A stretch of DNA of 64,000 nucleotides from NCBI RefSeq assembly GCF_030160395.1, contig NZ_BSOG01000002.1, positions 883,280 to 947,279 on the forward strand, written 5' to 3'. Shown piece after piece: positions 49,600 through 57,362 of this stretch (its first letter is position 1; every line of letters begins with the position of its first letter). The notes beneath the pieces are model-generated. The model was not told where the DNA came from and ran no database searches. It saw only the letters and a list, made by a program, of their open reading frames with translations. This stretch comes from Chitinimonas prasina (GTDB taxonomy: Bacteria; Pseudomonadota; Gammaproteobacteria; Burkholderiales; Chitinimonadaceae). The position numbers and the translations under genes were made by a program.

Positions 49600-50362
49600 A
49601 TGTGTGATTGCCGAAGACGAGCCCCTGTTGCGCCAGGCACTGCAAGTGCTGCTGAGCGAAACCTGGCCCTCGGCACAAATCGTCGCCCTATGTGAAGAAG
49701 GTGGCGAAGCGCTGGAAGCCATCAGCGCCTTGCAGCCCGAAGTGGCCCTGCTGGATATTCGAATGCCTGGCCTGACCGGGCTGGAAGTGGCCGCTGCGGC
49801 CGCCGAGGTCAGCCCGGCGACCCAGGTGGTATTCATTACCGCCTACGACCAATACGCCATCGATGCCTTCGAGCGCGGCGCCGTGGACTACCTGCTCAAG
49901 CCTGTTAGCCGGGAGCGACTGGCCAGCACCATGCACAGGCTGCAAACCCGCGCAGCCGCCGGCGCCATAGACCACGCCACCTTGGTGCAGTTGTTGGGCC
50001 AGCTCAACCAGCGCAAGCCTGCCACGCCGGAGCCAGCCCCGCTGGTGTGGCTGACGGCCAGCGCCGGCAAGGAGACACGGCTGATACTGGTGGAAGACGT
50101 GGTCTATTTTCAGTCTGACAATAAATACACGGTGGTCATGACAGCCGAAGGCGAAGCCTTGCTACGCAAGCCGCTAAAGGAGTTGCTGCCCTTGCTGGAT
50201 ACCAATCTGTTCAAGCAGATTCATCGTGCCACCATCGTCAACCTGAAGGCCATTGCCTCCATTAGCCGGGACGACAGCGGCAAGGGTGCTATCAAATTGA
50301 AGCAACGTCCCGAACTGCTGAGCATCAGCCAGCCCTTCATGGCCCTGTTCAAAACCATGTAG
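49592..50362 (+). CDS. LytTR-family response regulator
   Basis: This 256-residue protein has a receiver domain (CVIAEDEPLLRQ; phospho-Asp in EVALLDIRMPGLTG, about residue 54; TAYDQYAIDAFERGAVDYLLKP) and a C-terminal LytTR domain (about 150-255; IHRATIVNLKAIASISRD). It overlaps the kinase gene by 8 nt; GGAG precedes the ATG at 49592. It is the second LytTR system in the window and is moderately similar to the one at 37117. Confidence 0.93.
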   Translation: MLRCVIAEDEPLLRQALQVLLSETWPSAQIVALCEEGGEALEAISALQPEVALLDIRMPGLTGLEVAAAAAEVSPATQVVFITAYDQYAIDAFERGAVDYLLKPVSRERLASTMHRLQTRAAAGAIDHATLVQLLGQLNQRKPATPEPAPLVWLTASAGKETRLILVEDVVYFQSDNKYTVVMTAEGEALLRKPLKELLPLLDTNLFKQIHRATIVNLKAIASISRDDSGKGAIKLKQRPELLSISQPFMALFKTM

Positions 50363-50363
50363 C

Positions 50364-50387
50364 AGCCACACCGTGCTTGGCGTGGCT
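50364..50387. terminator. Bidirectional hairpin between convergent genes
   Basis: AGCCACACC...GGCGTGGCT forms a 9-bp stem (one mismatch, G-U on the minus strand) with a 6-nt loop. It lies directly after the response regulator stop and at the end of the convergent gene. Confidence 0.55.
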
Positions 50388-50923
50388 TATCTCGCGGCCA
50401 GCGGTAGACGATCGGGCGCGATAAACGCCTGCCGCGATGACTCTTGCGCCAGCAGGCCTTCGCTGTAGTGATGGCTCAAGGCATCACGGCTGCTCAGCAT
50501 CAGCCTGGCCGCACGCTGTTCAAACCGTCGCCACTGCTGCTGCCAACGCAGGTGCTGCCCGGCGTCGTCGGGCAGATACAGGGCGATCAGCTTCAACAGC
50601 GCCTCGGTGATGGTGACGTGGTACTTGTCATCGGCCTTGAGGTGGCCGCAATAACAACGCAAGGCATGGCGAAAACGCGTCGCCCCCTCATCCAGGCCGT
50701 ATAGACGCATGGCGGCCCAGGCTGCAAATACATGGGCCCTATGGTCGAACGCATGGGGTGCCAGCGTCCCGCGCTCCAGCGCTCCAAGCACATCGGGCAA
50801 GCCAGGCAAACGTGCAGCCGCCAGCGTCTCTGGCGAGGTGCTGGCGGTATGGGTGATCGTACCGGGCGTGGGAATAGGGCTATTCACAAAGGTGGAGCAA
50901 TGGCTGCAGGAAGGCGGTGCCAT
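50387..50923 (-). CDS. Conserved protein of unknown function
   Basis: This 178-residue soluble protein has conserved-looking features: AFDHRAHVFAAWAAMRLYG, FRHALRCYCGHLKADDKYHVTITEALLKL, then a SRDALSHHYSEGLL segment near the C-terminus. The FDHRxH...YHxTxT pattern is found in a family of uncharacterised bacterial proteins, and the histidines could bind metal. I chose the ATG at 50923 because AGGGGTGCGACA precedes it; the frame extends without start evidence to 51040. Confidence 0.72.
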   Translation of the reverse strand: MAPPSCSHCSTFVNSPIPTPGTITHTASTSPETLAAARLPGLPDVLGALERGTLAPHAFDHRAHVFAAWAAMRLYGLDEGATRFRHALRCYCGHLKADDKYHVTITEALLKLIALYLPDDAGQHLRWQQQWRRFEQRAARLMLSSRDALSHHYSEGLLAQESSRQAFIAPDRLPLAAR

Positions 50924-51181
50924 TGTCGCACCCCTAGGTGAATATTCCCGAATATATCCAGCACCATAACGCTTCCTGCACAACGCTTGCCAGGCAAACA
51001 GCACTGCTGCCAAGGCTTTGCGCACACCTTGCCATGGCAACTCCTGACCATACGCAGTACGGTTTACCTGCCGCTTATCGGTTAAACTTAAAATTAGTAT
51101 TTCGTTATATTGCCATTAACAAATCAATGGCCTAGCCTTGGTTTTGCCGCCACCAAACCGTTAACCCTTCAGGAGTCCACC

Positions 51182-51943
51182 ATGTCCTCCAAGCTGCCAC
51201 GCCTTGCACTCATCACCCTGTTGATTGCCAGCCAAGCCGGCACGGCGGCGGGCCTGACGGTAGGCATGAGTTGGCACTTGCAGTTACAAGGCACCCTGCA
51301 AAAACCGAACCGCCAGTTGTACGACATTGATTTGTTCGATACGCCTGCCACCACCATCGCCGAGCTAAAGAACCAAGGCCGTACCGTAATCTGCTATTTC
51401 AGTGCCGGCAGCTACGAAAACTGGCGGCCCGATGCCAACCAGTTCCCCCAGGCTGCCCTGGGCAAACCGCTGGATGGCTGGGAAGGCGAGAACTGGCTGG
51501 ATATACGCAATGCCACCGTGCGCAGCATCATGGGAAAACGCATGGATCTGGCCAAACAGAAGGGTTGTGACGGAGTAGACCCTGACAATGTGGACGGCTA
51601 CAGCAACGACACCGGCCTACCGCTGACCGCTGCGCACCAGCTCGACTACAACCGCTTCCTGGCTGATACGGCCCACGCCAAGGGCCTGCTGATCGGGCTA
51701 AAGAACACGGTGGAACTGGCGCCCGACCTGGTGGGCAAGTTTGATTTTGCGGTCAACGAAAGCTGCTACAAGTACCGCGAGTGCGGCGTCTACCAGACAT
51801 TCATTGCCATGGGCAAACCAGTGTTCATTGCCGAATACCGCAGCACACCCAATACCAACTGGTGTGCCGATGCCAAGCGCAATCGATACTCGCTACAGTA
51901 TTTCAAGCTGGCGCTCAAGGGCGTAGGCACGCTTTGCAGCTGA
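51182..51943 (+). CDS. Exported endo-alpha-1,4-polygalactosaminidase-like glycoside hydrolase (GH114)
   Basis: This 253-residue protein has a signal peptide (SKLPRLALITLLIASQAGTAAG) and a GH114 TIM barrel. Signs are WHLQLQGTL, YDIDLFDTP, VICYFSAGSYENWRPD, the acidic GCDGVDPDNVDGY (catalytic Asp region) and FAVNESCYKYREC. Related enzymes cut galactosamine-containing exopolysaccharide such as fungal galactosaminogalactan or Pel, so a biofilm-matrix role is possible. AGGAG precedes the ATG. The promoter region at 51060-51130 is AT-rich. Confidence 0.87.
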   Translation: MSSKLPRLALITLLIASQAGTAAGLTVGMSWHLQLQGTLQKPNRQLYDIDLFDTPATTIAELKNQGRTVICYFSAGSYENWRPDANQFPQAALGKPLDGWEGENWLDIRNATVRSIMGKRMDLAKQKGCDGVDPDNVDGYSNDTGLPLTAAHQLDYNRFLADTAHAKGLLIGLKNTVELAPDLVGKFDFAVNESCYKYRECGVYQTFIAMGKPVFIAEYRSTPNTNWCADAKRNRYSLQYFKLALKGVGTLCS

Positions 51944-51972
51944 CAGGCCTGGTTGCGACCGGGTGGTAGCAA

Positions 51973-53058
51973 CTAGAAAGGCACCACGCGGCTCACCAGA
52001 TCCTCACGCTCCACTTCAGCCAGAAAGGCGTCACCCAGGCGCACCGTTTCGGCCCTGACCTGGCGCCAGTATTTTTGCCGCGTACTGTCGTCGAAATCGC
52101 GAAAGTCGTTACGGTCAGGAATCTTGCCGTGCGGCAGCCTTGCCACCCAGTCTGGCGAGGGGGCGACCAGCACGACATTATCCAGTCGCTGTGGCAACGG
52201 CCGGCGCCAGGGCAGGTTTTTGTCGAACCATCCCGGCACGATGTGCGGGTAAAAGTGCGGGTAGAGCACCAGATCACTGAGCTGGGTATAGGGCAGGTCC
52301 AGGTGGTAGTCGATCAAGCCACCATCACGATAGCGGCCTGCGGGTGCGTGGTTGGGGTTGTTCACCCCCGCCACCACCAAGGGGATGGCTGCCGTGGCAT
52401 GCAGCGCATCCAGCAGATTATCGGCCTTGAGTGGCGCGATATGGGTGGGAAAATCCCCCGCCAATGGGGGTGCCGGATGACGGGGGTCGGCAAACCAGAC
52501 GCGATCCCAGCCTTTGGCATACAGCTTGCGCGATAGCAGATTGGCGGTCGCCACCGCCAGCACCCCGGCCAACTGGGTAGGCCCATGCTCGGAGGCCAGC
52601 AGCCCCCGGGCTTTTACCGTCGTCAGCGTCAGGCTGTAGCTGGGGTGATGCAGCAGGCTGGCCGGATCGCCCTGGAACAAATCCACCAGCATACACCGCA
52701 GGGCGGTGCCCACCTGGCTGGCCGTCACCCCCTTGGCATAGGTTTCCTCGGTATAGCGCTCCGCCAGCCTCCCCAGTGCACGAGCTGGGTCATCCTGCAT
52801 GGCGCAGACAAAACGCCAGGCGCCGATCGAGCTGCCTATCAGCTGACGTTGGCGTGGACTGCGCGCCAGCCAGTCACCGAACAAGGCCTGATCCAACCCG
52901 GTCAGCGCCAACGCCTTCGGCCCGCCCGCGGCACCGGGCAACAGGCCGATGTCGGCCGGCGCCAGGCCACGCTGGCGGATATGCTGCAGCGCACGATGCC
53001 CCGCCCGCCAAACCAGGGGCGCGGAGTGTTGTATATGGATGGCAGGCGATAATGACAT
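51973..53058 (-). CDS. Patatin-like phospholipase
   Basis: This 361-residue protein has patatin features: a glycine-rich oxyanion loop PGAAGGPKAL (41-50), nucleophile elbow GSSIG with Ser77, and the DGG motif with the catalytic Asp in RYRDGGLIDYH. It is presumably a cytoplasmic lipid acyl hydrolase; no signal peptide is seen. I chose the ATG at 53058 because the upstream extension to 53091 is not patatin-like. It converges on the GH114 gene. Confidence 0.87.
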   Translation of the reverse strand: MSLSPAIHIQHSAPLVWRAGHRALQHIRQRGLAPADIGLLPGAAGGPKALALTGLDQALFGDWLARSPRQRQLIGSSIGAWRFVCAMQDDPARALGRLAERYTEETYAKGVTASQVGTALRCMLVDLFQGDPASLLHHPSYSLTLTTVKARGLLASEHGPTQLAGVLAVATANLLSRKLYAKGWDRVWFADPRHPAPPLAGDFPTHIAPLKADNLLDALHATAAIPLVVAGVNNPNHAPAGRYRDGGLIDYHLDLPYTQLSDLVLYPHFYPHIVPGWFDKNLPWRRPLPQRLDNVVLVAPSPDWVARLPHGKIPDRNDFRDFDDSTRQKYWRQVRAETVRLGDAFLAEVEREDLVSRVVPF

Positions 53059-53246
53059 GGCAGTTTTCGCGGCAATGCAACAAAAACACATTCTAGAGCC
53101 TGGGGCGAGCTTGCCGCCAGCTGGCTATCAAGCCCCGTTTACCCAGCCCAGCGCCACGTTCACAGCGGGTGCGGCATCACGCGGTTTCTGCAAGTGGCCT
53201 CCAGGCCCTAGAATGCTGCCTTCCTCGCCCCGTCAATGCCGCTCCC

Positions 53247-54113
53247 ATGAACTTCAGCGTCCTCCTATTGCTTCTCGTCACCCTGGTCTGGGGTACCACC
53301 TTCCCCTTGCTCAAGTCGGCTTCCAGTAGTCTTAGCGGGGTCGAGATATCGGCCATACGCTTTGTCATTGCCGCCGTCTGCATGCTGCCGTTTGTGTTCA
53401 AGGCACGCCGCGAAACCTGGCGGGATGGTGCTCTGCTAGGCGCTCTAGCGCTGACCTCCTATGTGGCGCAGGCTTACGGGCTGGAGCACATTTCGTCCAA
53501 CCGCAGTGCCTTCCTGACCAGCCTGAACGTGCTGATGGTGCCCTTTATCGGCCTGCTGTTCGGTGGCCGGCTCTCCATCCTGATGGTGGGGGCCGCCACG
53601 GTGGCCTGCAGCGGCATAGGGCTGATGTCATGGGAAGGCGGCGGCAACCTGCTGGGCGACAGCGCTACCTTGCTGTGCGCCCTGGCCTATGCCCTCTACA
53701 CCATCATGCTGTCGCAGCGTGCTGGCCGGCATGATGCCCGCCAGTTGGCCGCCACGCAGATCATCCTGATGGCGCTGTTTGCCAGCCTGTGGGTGCTGGG
53801 CAGTGGCGCCAGCGGTGGGGGAGCGGTGTTGGCCAGCCTGCCCGATCGACTGATGCCGCATATCGGCACCCTGGTTTATCTGGGGCTGGTCGCCACGGCC
53901 GGCATGCTGATGCTGCAGGCCTATGCGCAGCGCAATGTCTCGGCCGACAAGGCCGCCGTCATCTACGCGCTGGAGCCCGTCTTTGCCGCCTTGTTTGGCT
54001 GGCTGCTGCTGAGCGAATCGCTGACCGTACAGGCAGGCATCGGTGGCGCCATGGTGGTGGTGGCCGTCATCATCAGCGAGCTCAAGCCGGCCGAGCCCAA
54101 GCCCGCGAGCTGA
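53247..54113 (+). CDS. EamA/DMT-family transporter
   Basis: This 288-residue protein has ten predicted transmembrane helices in two EamA repeats. It opens with LLLLLVTLVWGTTFPLLK, and the second repeat has YLGLVATAGMLMLQAYAQRNVSADKAAVIYALEPVFAALFGWLLL. Members export amino acids, metabolites or drugs; the substrate is unknown. The ATG at 53247 is the natural start before the first helix. It is followed 60 nt later by a lipoprotein peptidase gene on the same strand. Confidence 0.92.
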   Translation: MNFSVLLLLLVTLVWGTTFPLLKSASSSLSGVEISAIRFVIAAVCMLPFVFKARRETWRDGALLGALALTSYVAQAYGLEHISSNRSAFLTSLNVLMVPFIGLLFGGRLSILMVGAATVACSGIGLMSWEGGGNLLGDSATLLCALAYALYTIMLSQRAGRHDARQLAATQIILMALFASLWVLGSGASGGGAVLASLPDRLMPHIGTLVYLGLVATAGMLMLQAYAQRNVSADKAAVIYALEPVFAALFGWLLLSESLTVQAGIGGAMVVVAVIISELKPAEPKPAS

Positions 54114-54173
54114 TTGATATTACTGGTCTGCCGGGCTATCACTCAGCTATCGCAGCTCCTTACCCTACCCATC

Positions 54174-55736
54174 ATGCCGGTATCCCTCAAGCCTACGCAC
54201 AGCTACCTGTTGGCCATCACCCTGGCATTGGCTGCCTGCGGTGGGGGCGGTGGGGGTGGTAGCACACCTACCCAACCCACCCAACCGGGCAACCCGGCAG
54301 ACAGGGGCTTCAGCGACCCGTTGGCTTACTCGAGCAGTGGCAATGCCTCGCTCAGTGTGGCCAATGAGGGTGCCGCCCTGACCCACCATAGCCTCAACCT
54401 GGGCGGGCGGGTAATCGACTACACCGCAACGGCCGGCCACCTGATCGCCAGCCATCCACAGACCAGCCAGCCCAAGGCAGCCTTCTTCTATGTGGCCTAC
54501 ACCGCCAAGAACCAGGATGTGCGTACCCGGCCAGTCACCTTTTTCTACAATGGCGGGCCGGGTTCTGCCAGCGTCTGGCTGCACCTGGGCTCCTATGGCC
54601 CCAAGCGCCTGCAGGTAGGCTACCCCGCCACCAGCCAGCCACAACCGTTTCCGCTGGTCGATAATCAGGAGAGCCTGCTTGATACCAGCGATCTGGTATT
54701 TGTCGATGCCATCGGCGCCGGGCTATCGCAGGCCATCGCGCCCCATACCAACCAGACATTCTGGGGTGTGGATGCCGACGCCGAAGCCTTCCGCGACTTT
54801 GTCACCCGCTACCTGGCGGTCAACCAGCGTACGGCATCGCCCAAGTTCATCCTGGGGGAATCCTATGGCGGCGTGCGAAGCAGTGTACTGGCCGATCTGT
54901 TGGAAGCGGCCGGCACCCGCATGAACGGCGTGATCCTGCTCTCTCCCATACTCAACTACTACAGCAATTGCGCCGTCTATAGCCCTGGCGAAGCCAACTG
55001 CACCGGTTTTTTGCCCACCTATGCCAATACCGGCGCCCATTTCAGGCTGACCAATCCGGCCCAGACCGACTACGCCGCCTATGCCCAGCAGGTGCGCAGC
55101 TATGCCGCCAGCACCTATAGCCCCGCTGTCGCCAACTGGCTGGGCAGTCGCCTGCCGCCCAGCAATAACTTGGTCGATCAACTGGTCGGCCTGACCGGCG
55201 CGCGTGCCAACCTATGGCAGGCCAACCTCAGCCTCCACCCCAATACTTATCAGTTCCAGCTGATTACCGGCACGGTGCTGGGCCGCTACGATGCCCGTGT
55301 CACGGCGCCACAGGGCAGTGCCCTGGCCAGCGAGGGCGACCCTTCGTCCACCTTCATCACCAGTTCGTTTGCCAGCACAATTCGCAGCTACCTGACCAGC
55401 CAGCTGAAGTACACCGCCCAGACCAGCTATGCCATCAGCAGCAATGCCATACAGAGCTGGAACTGGCAGCACGATGGCCAGGATCTGCCTGATACCTTGC
55501 CCGACCTGGCCGCCGCGCTGCAGCAGAACCCCAATCTCAAGATCATGGTGCTGCATGGGTATAACGACCTCGCCACGCCCTTCCACCAGACCGAGCTGGA
55601 TCTGGCGCGCCTGGGCAATGTGCCCGGCCTGCGAATTCATAACTACGAAGGGGGTCATATGATGTATCTGGATGACGCCTCACGCGTCAGGACCAAGGCC
55701 GACCTGGCCGCCTTCTATGCCAGCTCGCTGAACTGA
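54174..55736 (+). CDS. S10 serine-carboxypeptidase-like lipoprotein
   Basis: This 520-residue peptidase has a lipoprotein signal (lipobox LALAAC, Cys22) followed by a Gly/Ser/Thr/Pro linker. The S10 alpha/beta-hydrolase body shows FFYNGGPGSASVWLHLGSYGPKR, nucleophile GESYGG (Ser230), Asp in HGYNDLATPFHQ, and His in YEGGHMMYLD. It probably removes C-terminal residues from peptides in the periplasm or at the outer membrane. The ATG at 54174 gives the lipobox; the frame upstream to 54114 overlaps nothing useful. It is followed 10 nt later by an EF-hand-like gene. Confidence 0.9.
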   Translation: MPVSLKPTHSYLLAITLALAACGGGGGGGSTPTQPTQPGNPADRGFSDPLAYSSSGNASLSVANEGAALTHHSLNLGGRVIDYTATAGHLIASHPQTSQPKAAFFYVAYTAKNQDVRTRPVTFFYNGGPGSASVWLHLGSYGPKRLQVGYPATSQPQPFPLVDNQESLLDTSDLVFVDAIGAGLSQAIAPHTNQTFWGVDADAEAFRDFVTRYLAVNQRTASPKFILGESYGGVRSSVLADLLEAAGTRMNGVILLSPILNYYSNCAVYSPGEANCTGFLPTYANTGAHFRLTNPAQTDYAAYAQQVRSYAASTYSPAVANWLGSRLPPSNNLVDQLVGLTGARANLWQANLSLHPNTYQFQLITGTVLGRYDARVTAPQGSALASEGDPSSTFITSSFASTIRSYLTSQLKYTAQTSYAISSNAIQSWNWQHDGQDLPDTLPDLAAALQQNPNLKIMVLHGYNDLATPFHQTELDLARLGNVPGLRIHNYEGGHMMYLDDASRVRTKADLAAFYASSLN

Positions 55737-55746
55737 GGACACTGCC

Positions 55747-56130
55747 ATGCCCCATCGCCACCTCGCCCCCATGCTCGCCGCCCTGCTGGCACTGGCCGTA
55801 CAGGCGGCGCCCGGCAACGGCGATTCAGGCACACAGCCCGAGGATCGCAGCCACCTGCCCCAACTGGGCGACCCCTATCTGCCACCAGCCGCCCGCAAGC
55901 CTGCCCAGCGCCCGCCGCTGGCTGGGGCAGCACTACAGGCACAAGCCCGCGCCAAGCTGCAGCAACGCTTTGCCGCTGCCGATCCGCTCAAGACCGGCAG
56001 CATCAGCCTGGCCCAGGCCAAGGCCGCCGGGCTGGGCTATGTGGTGCAGCATTTCGCCGAGATCGATCGCCAGGGCAGCGGCCGCGTCAGCTTCGAGCAG
56101 GTAGAACGCCACCAGCAGGGGGCGCGCTAG
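55747..56130 (+). CDS. Small exported EF-hand-like protein
   Basis: This 127-residue protein has a signal peptide (HLAPMLAALLALAVQAAP), a proline-rich segment, then two EF-hand-like helices and loops: FAAADPLKTGSISLAQAKAAG and FAEIDRQGSGRVSFEQVERH. The second loop D-R-Q-G-S-G-R-V-S-F-E is close to a canonical Ca2+ loop; the first is poorer. It may bind Ca2+ in the periplasm. Tight spacing to the S10 peptidase gene suggests one operon. Confidence 0.8.
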   Translation: MPHRHLAPMLAALLALAVQAAPGNGDSGTQPEDRSHLPQLGDPYLPPAARKPAQRPPLAGAALQAQARAKLQQRFAAADPLKTGSISLAQAKAAGLGYVVQHFAEIDRQGSGRVSFEQVERHQQGAR

Positions 56131-56247
56131 ATCAACCTACTGGAGTCAAGCTCGTCAGGGCACGCCACCCAGCACCACTGCCTCCCTTGGGGCCGTAGAT
56201 GACGCTGCCCAATGCAGATCATCGTCAGCAAGTCTGGCGATACCTCG

Positions 56248-57024
56248 CTACTGCGCTACCCAGCCGCCATCCACATTCCACGCGGCCCCACGTATCTGGC
56301 TGGCCGCCGGGCTGCAGAGAAACACCACCAACTGGCCCAGCTGCTCGGCGGTGACAAAGTCGTGCGATGGCTGTTTCTCGGACAGCAGTTCACGCTGGGC
56401 CTCCTGCACGCTCACCCCCTCCTCCCTGGCGCGTGCCTCGATCTGTTCCATTACCAGCGGGGTGCGCACCCAACCGGGGCAGATGGCATTGCAGGTCACA
56501 CCGGTTTCGGCCAGTTCCAGCGCCGCCACCTTGGTCAGGCCTATCAACCCATGCTTGGCCGCCACATAAGCGGCTTTCTGCCGCGAAGCCACCAGACCAT
56601 GCACCGAAGCGACATTGACAATACGCCCCCAGTTGCGCTCGCGCATGGCCGGAATCGCCAAGCGGCTGGTATGGAAAGCCGCCGTCAGGTTGATCGCGAT
56701 AATGGCGTCCCAGCGCTCCGGCGGAAAGTGCTCCAAGGCGGCCACATGTTGTATGCCCGCGTTGTTGACCAGGATATCCACCGCCCCCAGCTCGGCAGCC
56801 GCATAGCGCATCATGGCATCGATCTCGACAGGCTGGCTCATATCGGCACCGTGGTAGCGCACCGCCACGCCGTAAGACGTTATCTGCTTGACCGCCGCAT
56901 CGGCATCGCCAAAGCCATTCAGTACGATATTGGCGCCCTGGCTGGCCAGTTCGCTGGCGATCGCCAGGCCTATGCCGCTGGTCGACCCGGTGACCAACGC
57001 CGTCTTGCCCTTGAGTGTGTGCAT
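56248..57024 (-). CDS. 3-hydroxybutyrate dehydrogenase (short-chain dehydrogenase)
   Basis: This 258-residue SDR enzyme oxidises 3-hydroxybutyrate to acetoacetate with NAD. Visible are the cofactor motif TGSTSGIG, NNAGIQHVA, the catalytic Ser in NVASVHGLVAS, the Tyr-x3-Lys in AAYVAAKHG, and CPGWVRTPLV. The IQHVA and HGLVAS segments are typical of HBDH. It suggests polyhydroxybutyrate turnover. The ATG at 57024 follows GGAGGTTTGAATCCG. It is encoded alone. Confidence 0.9.
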   Translation of the reverse strand: MHTLKGKTALVTGSTSGIGLAIASELASQGANIVLNGFGDADAAVKQITSYGVAVRYHGADMSQPVEIDAMMRYAAAELGAVDILVNNAGIQHVAALEHFPPERWDAIIAINLTAAFHTSRLAIPAMRERNWGRIVNVASVHGLVASRQKAAYVAAKHGLIGLTKVAALELAETGVTCNAICPGWVRTPLVMEQIEARAREEGVSVQEAQRELLSEKQPSHDFVTAEQLGQLVVFLCSPAASQIRGAAWNVDGGWVAQ

Positions 57025-57083
57025 CGGATTCAAACCTCCAGAAACTATTATCGGCAAGGGCATGAACCTTGCCGCGTTGTTAT

Positions 57084-57122
57084 AAGAGCCTGCAACAAGC
57101 AGGCAGATTTTAGTAGGCTCTT
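57084..57122. repeat. Palindromic hairpin upstream of 3-hydroxybutyrate dehydrogenase
   Basis: The outer arms AAGAGCCT and AGGCTCTT pair perfectly, and an inner CCTGC-AACAA-GCAGG hairpin lies inside. The AAGAGCCTG end is shared with the dispersed palindromes at 21066 and 29004. The remaining 57025-57362 shows no gene and holds both divergent promoters. Confidence 0.45.
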
Positions 57123-57362
57123 CCCTATCCAGGGAGGGCACGGCACGCGCTTTCAGGTAGATTACTTGTCCGCCGTTGCAGACAGGCTAGACCAGATCAG
57201 GTTTGGTTGCCTGCCTCAGTAACCGGAACCCAGGCCAATTGAGGCCTGTCTTACCATTCAGTCATCGCCGATAGTCGCAAATCGTCGCATGCTAGGTGCT
57301 TAGGTGTTGCCTGCAGCGTATGCTGCGCGGCTTTGCTATCTTTCTGACTTCCGAATCCCGTT

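Noticed and set aside
56212..57222. 336-residue plus-strand frame
   Set aside because: Antisense to the short-chain dehydrogenase gene with full catalytic set.
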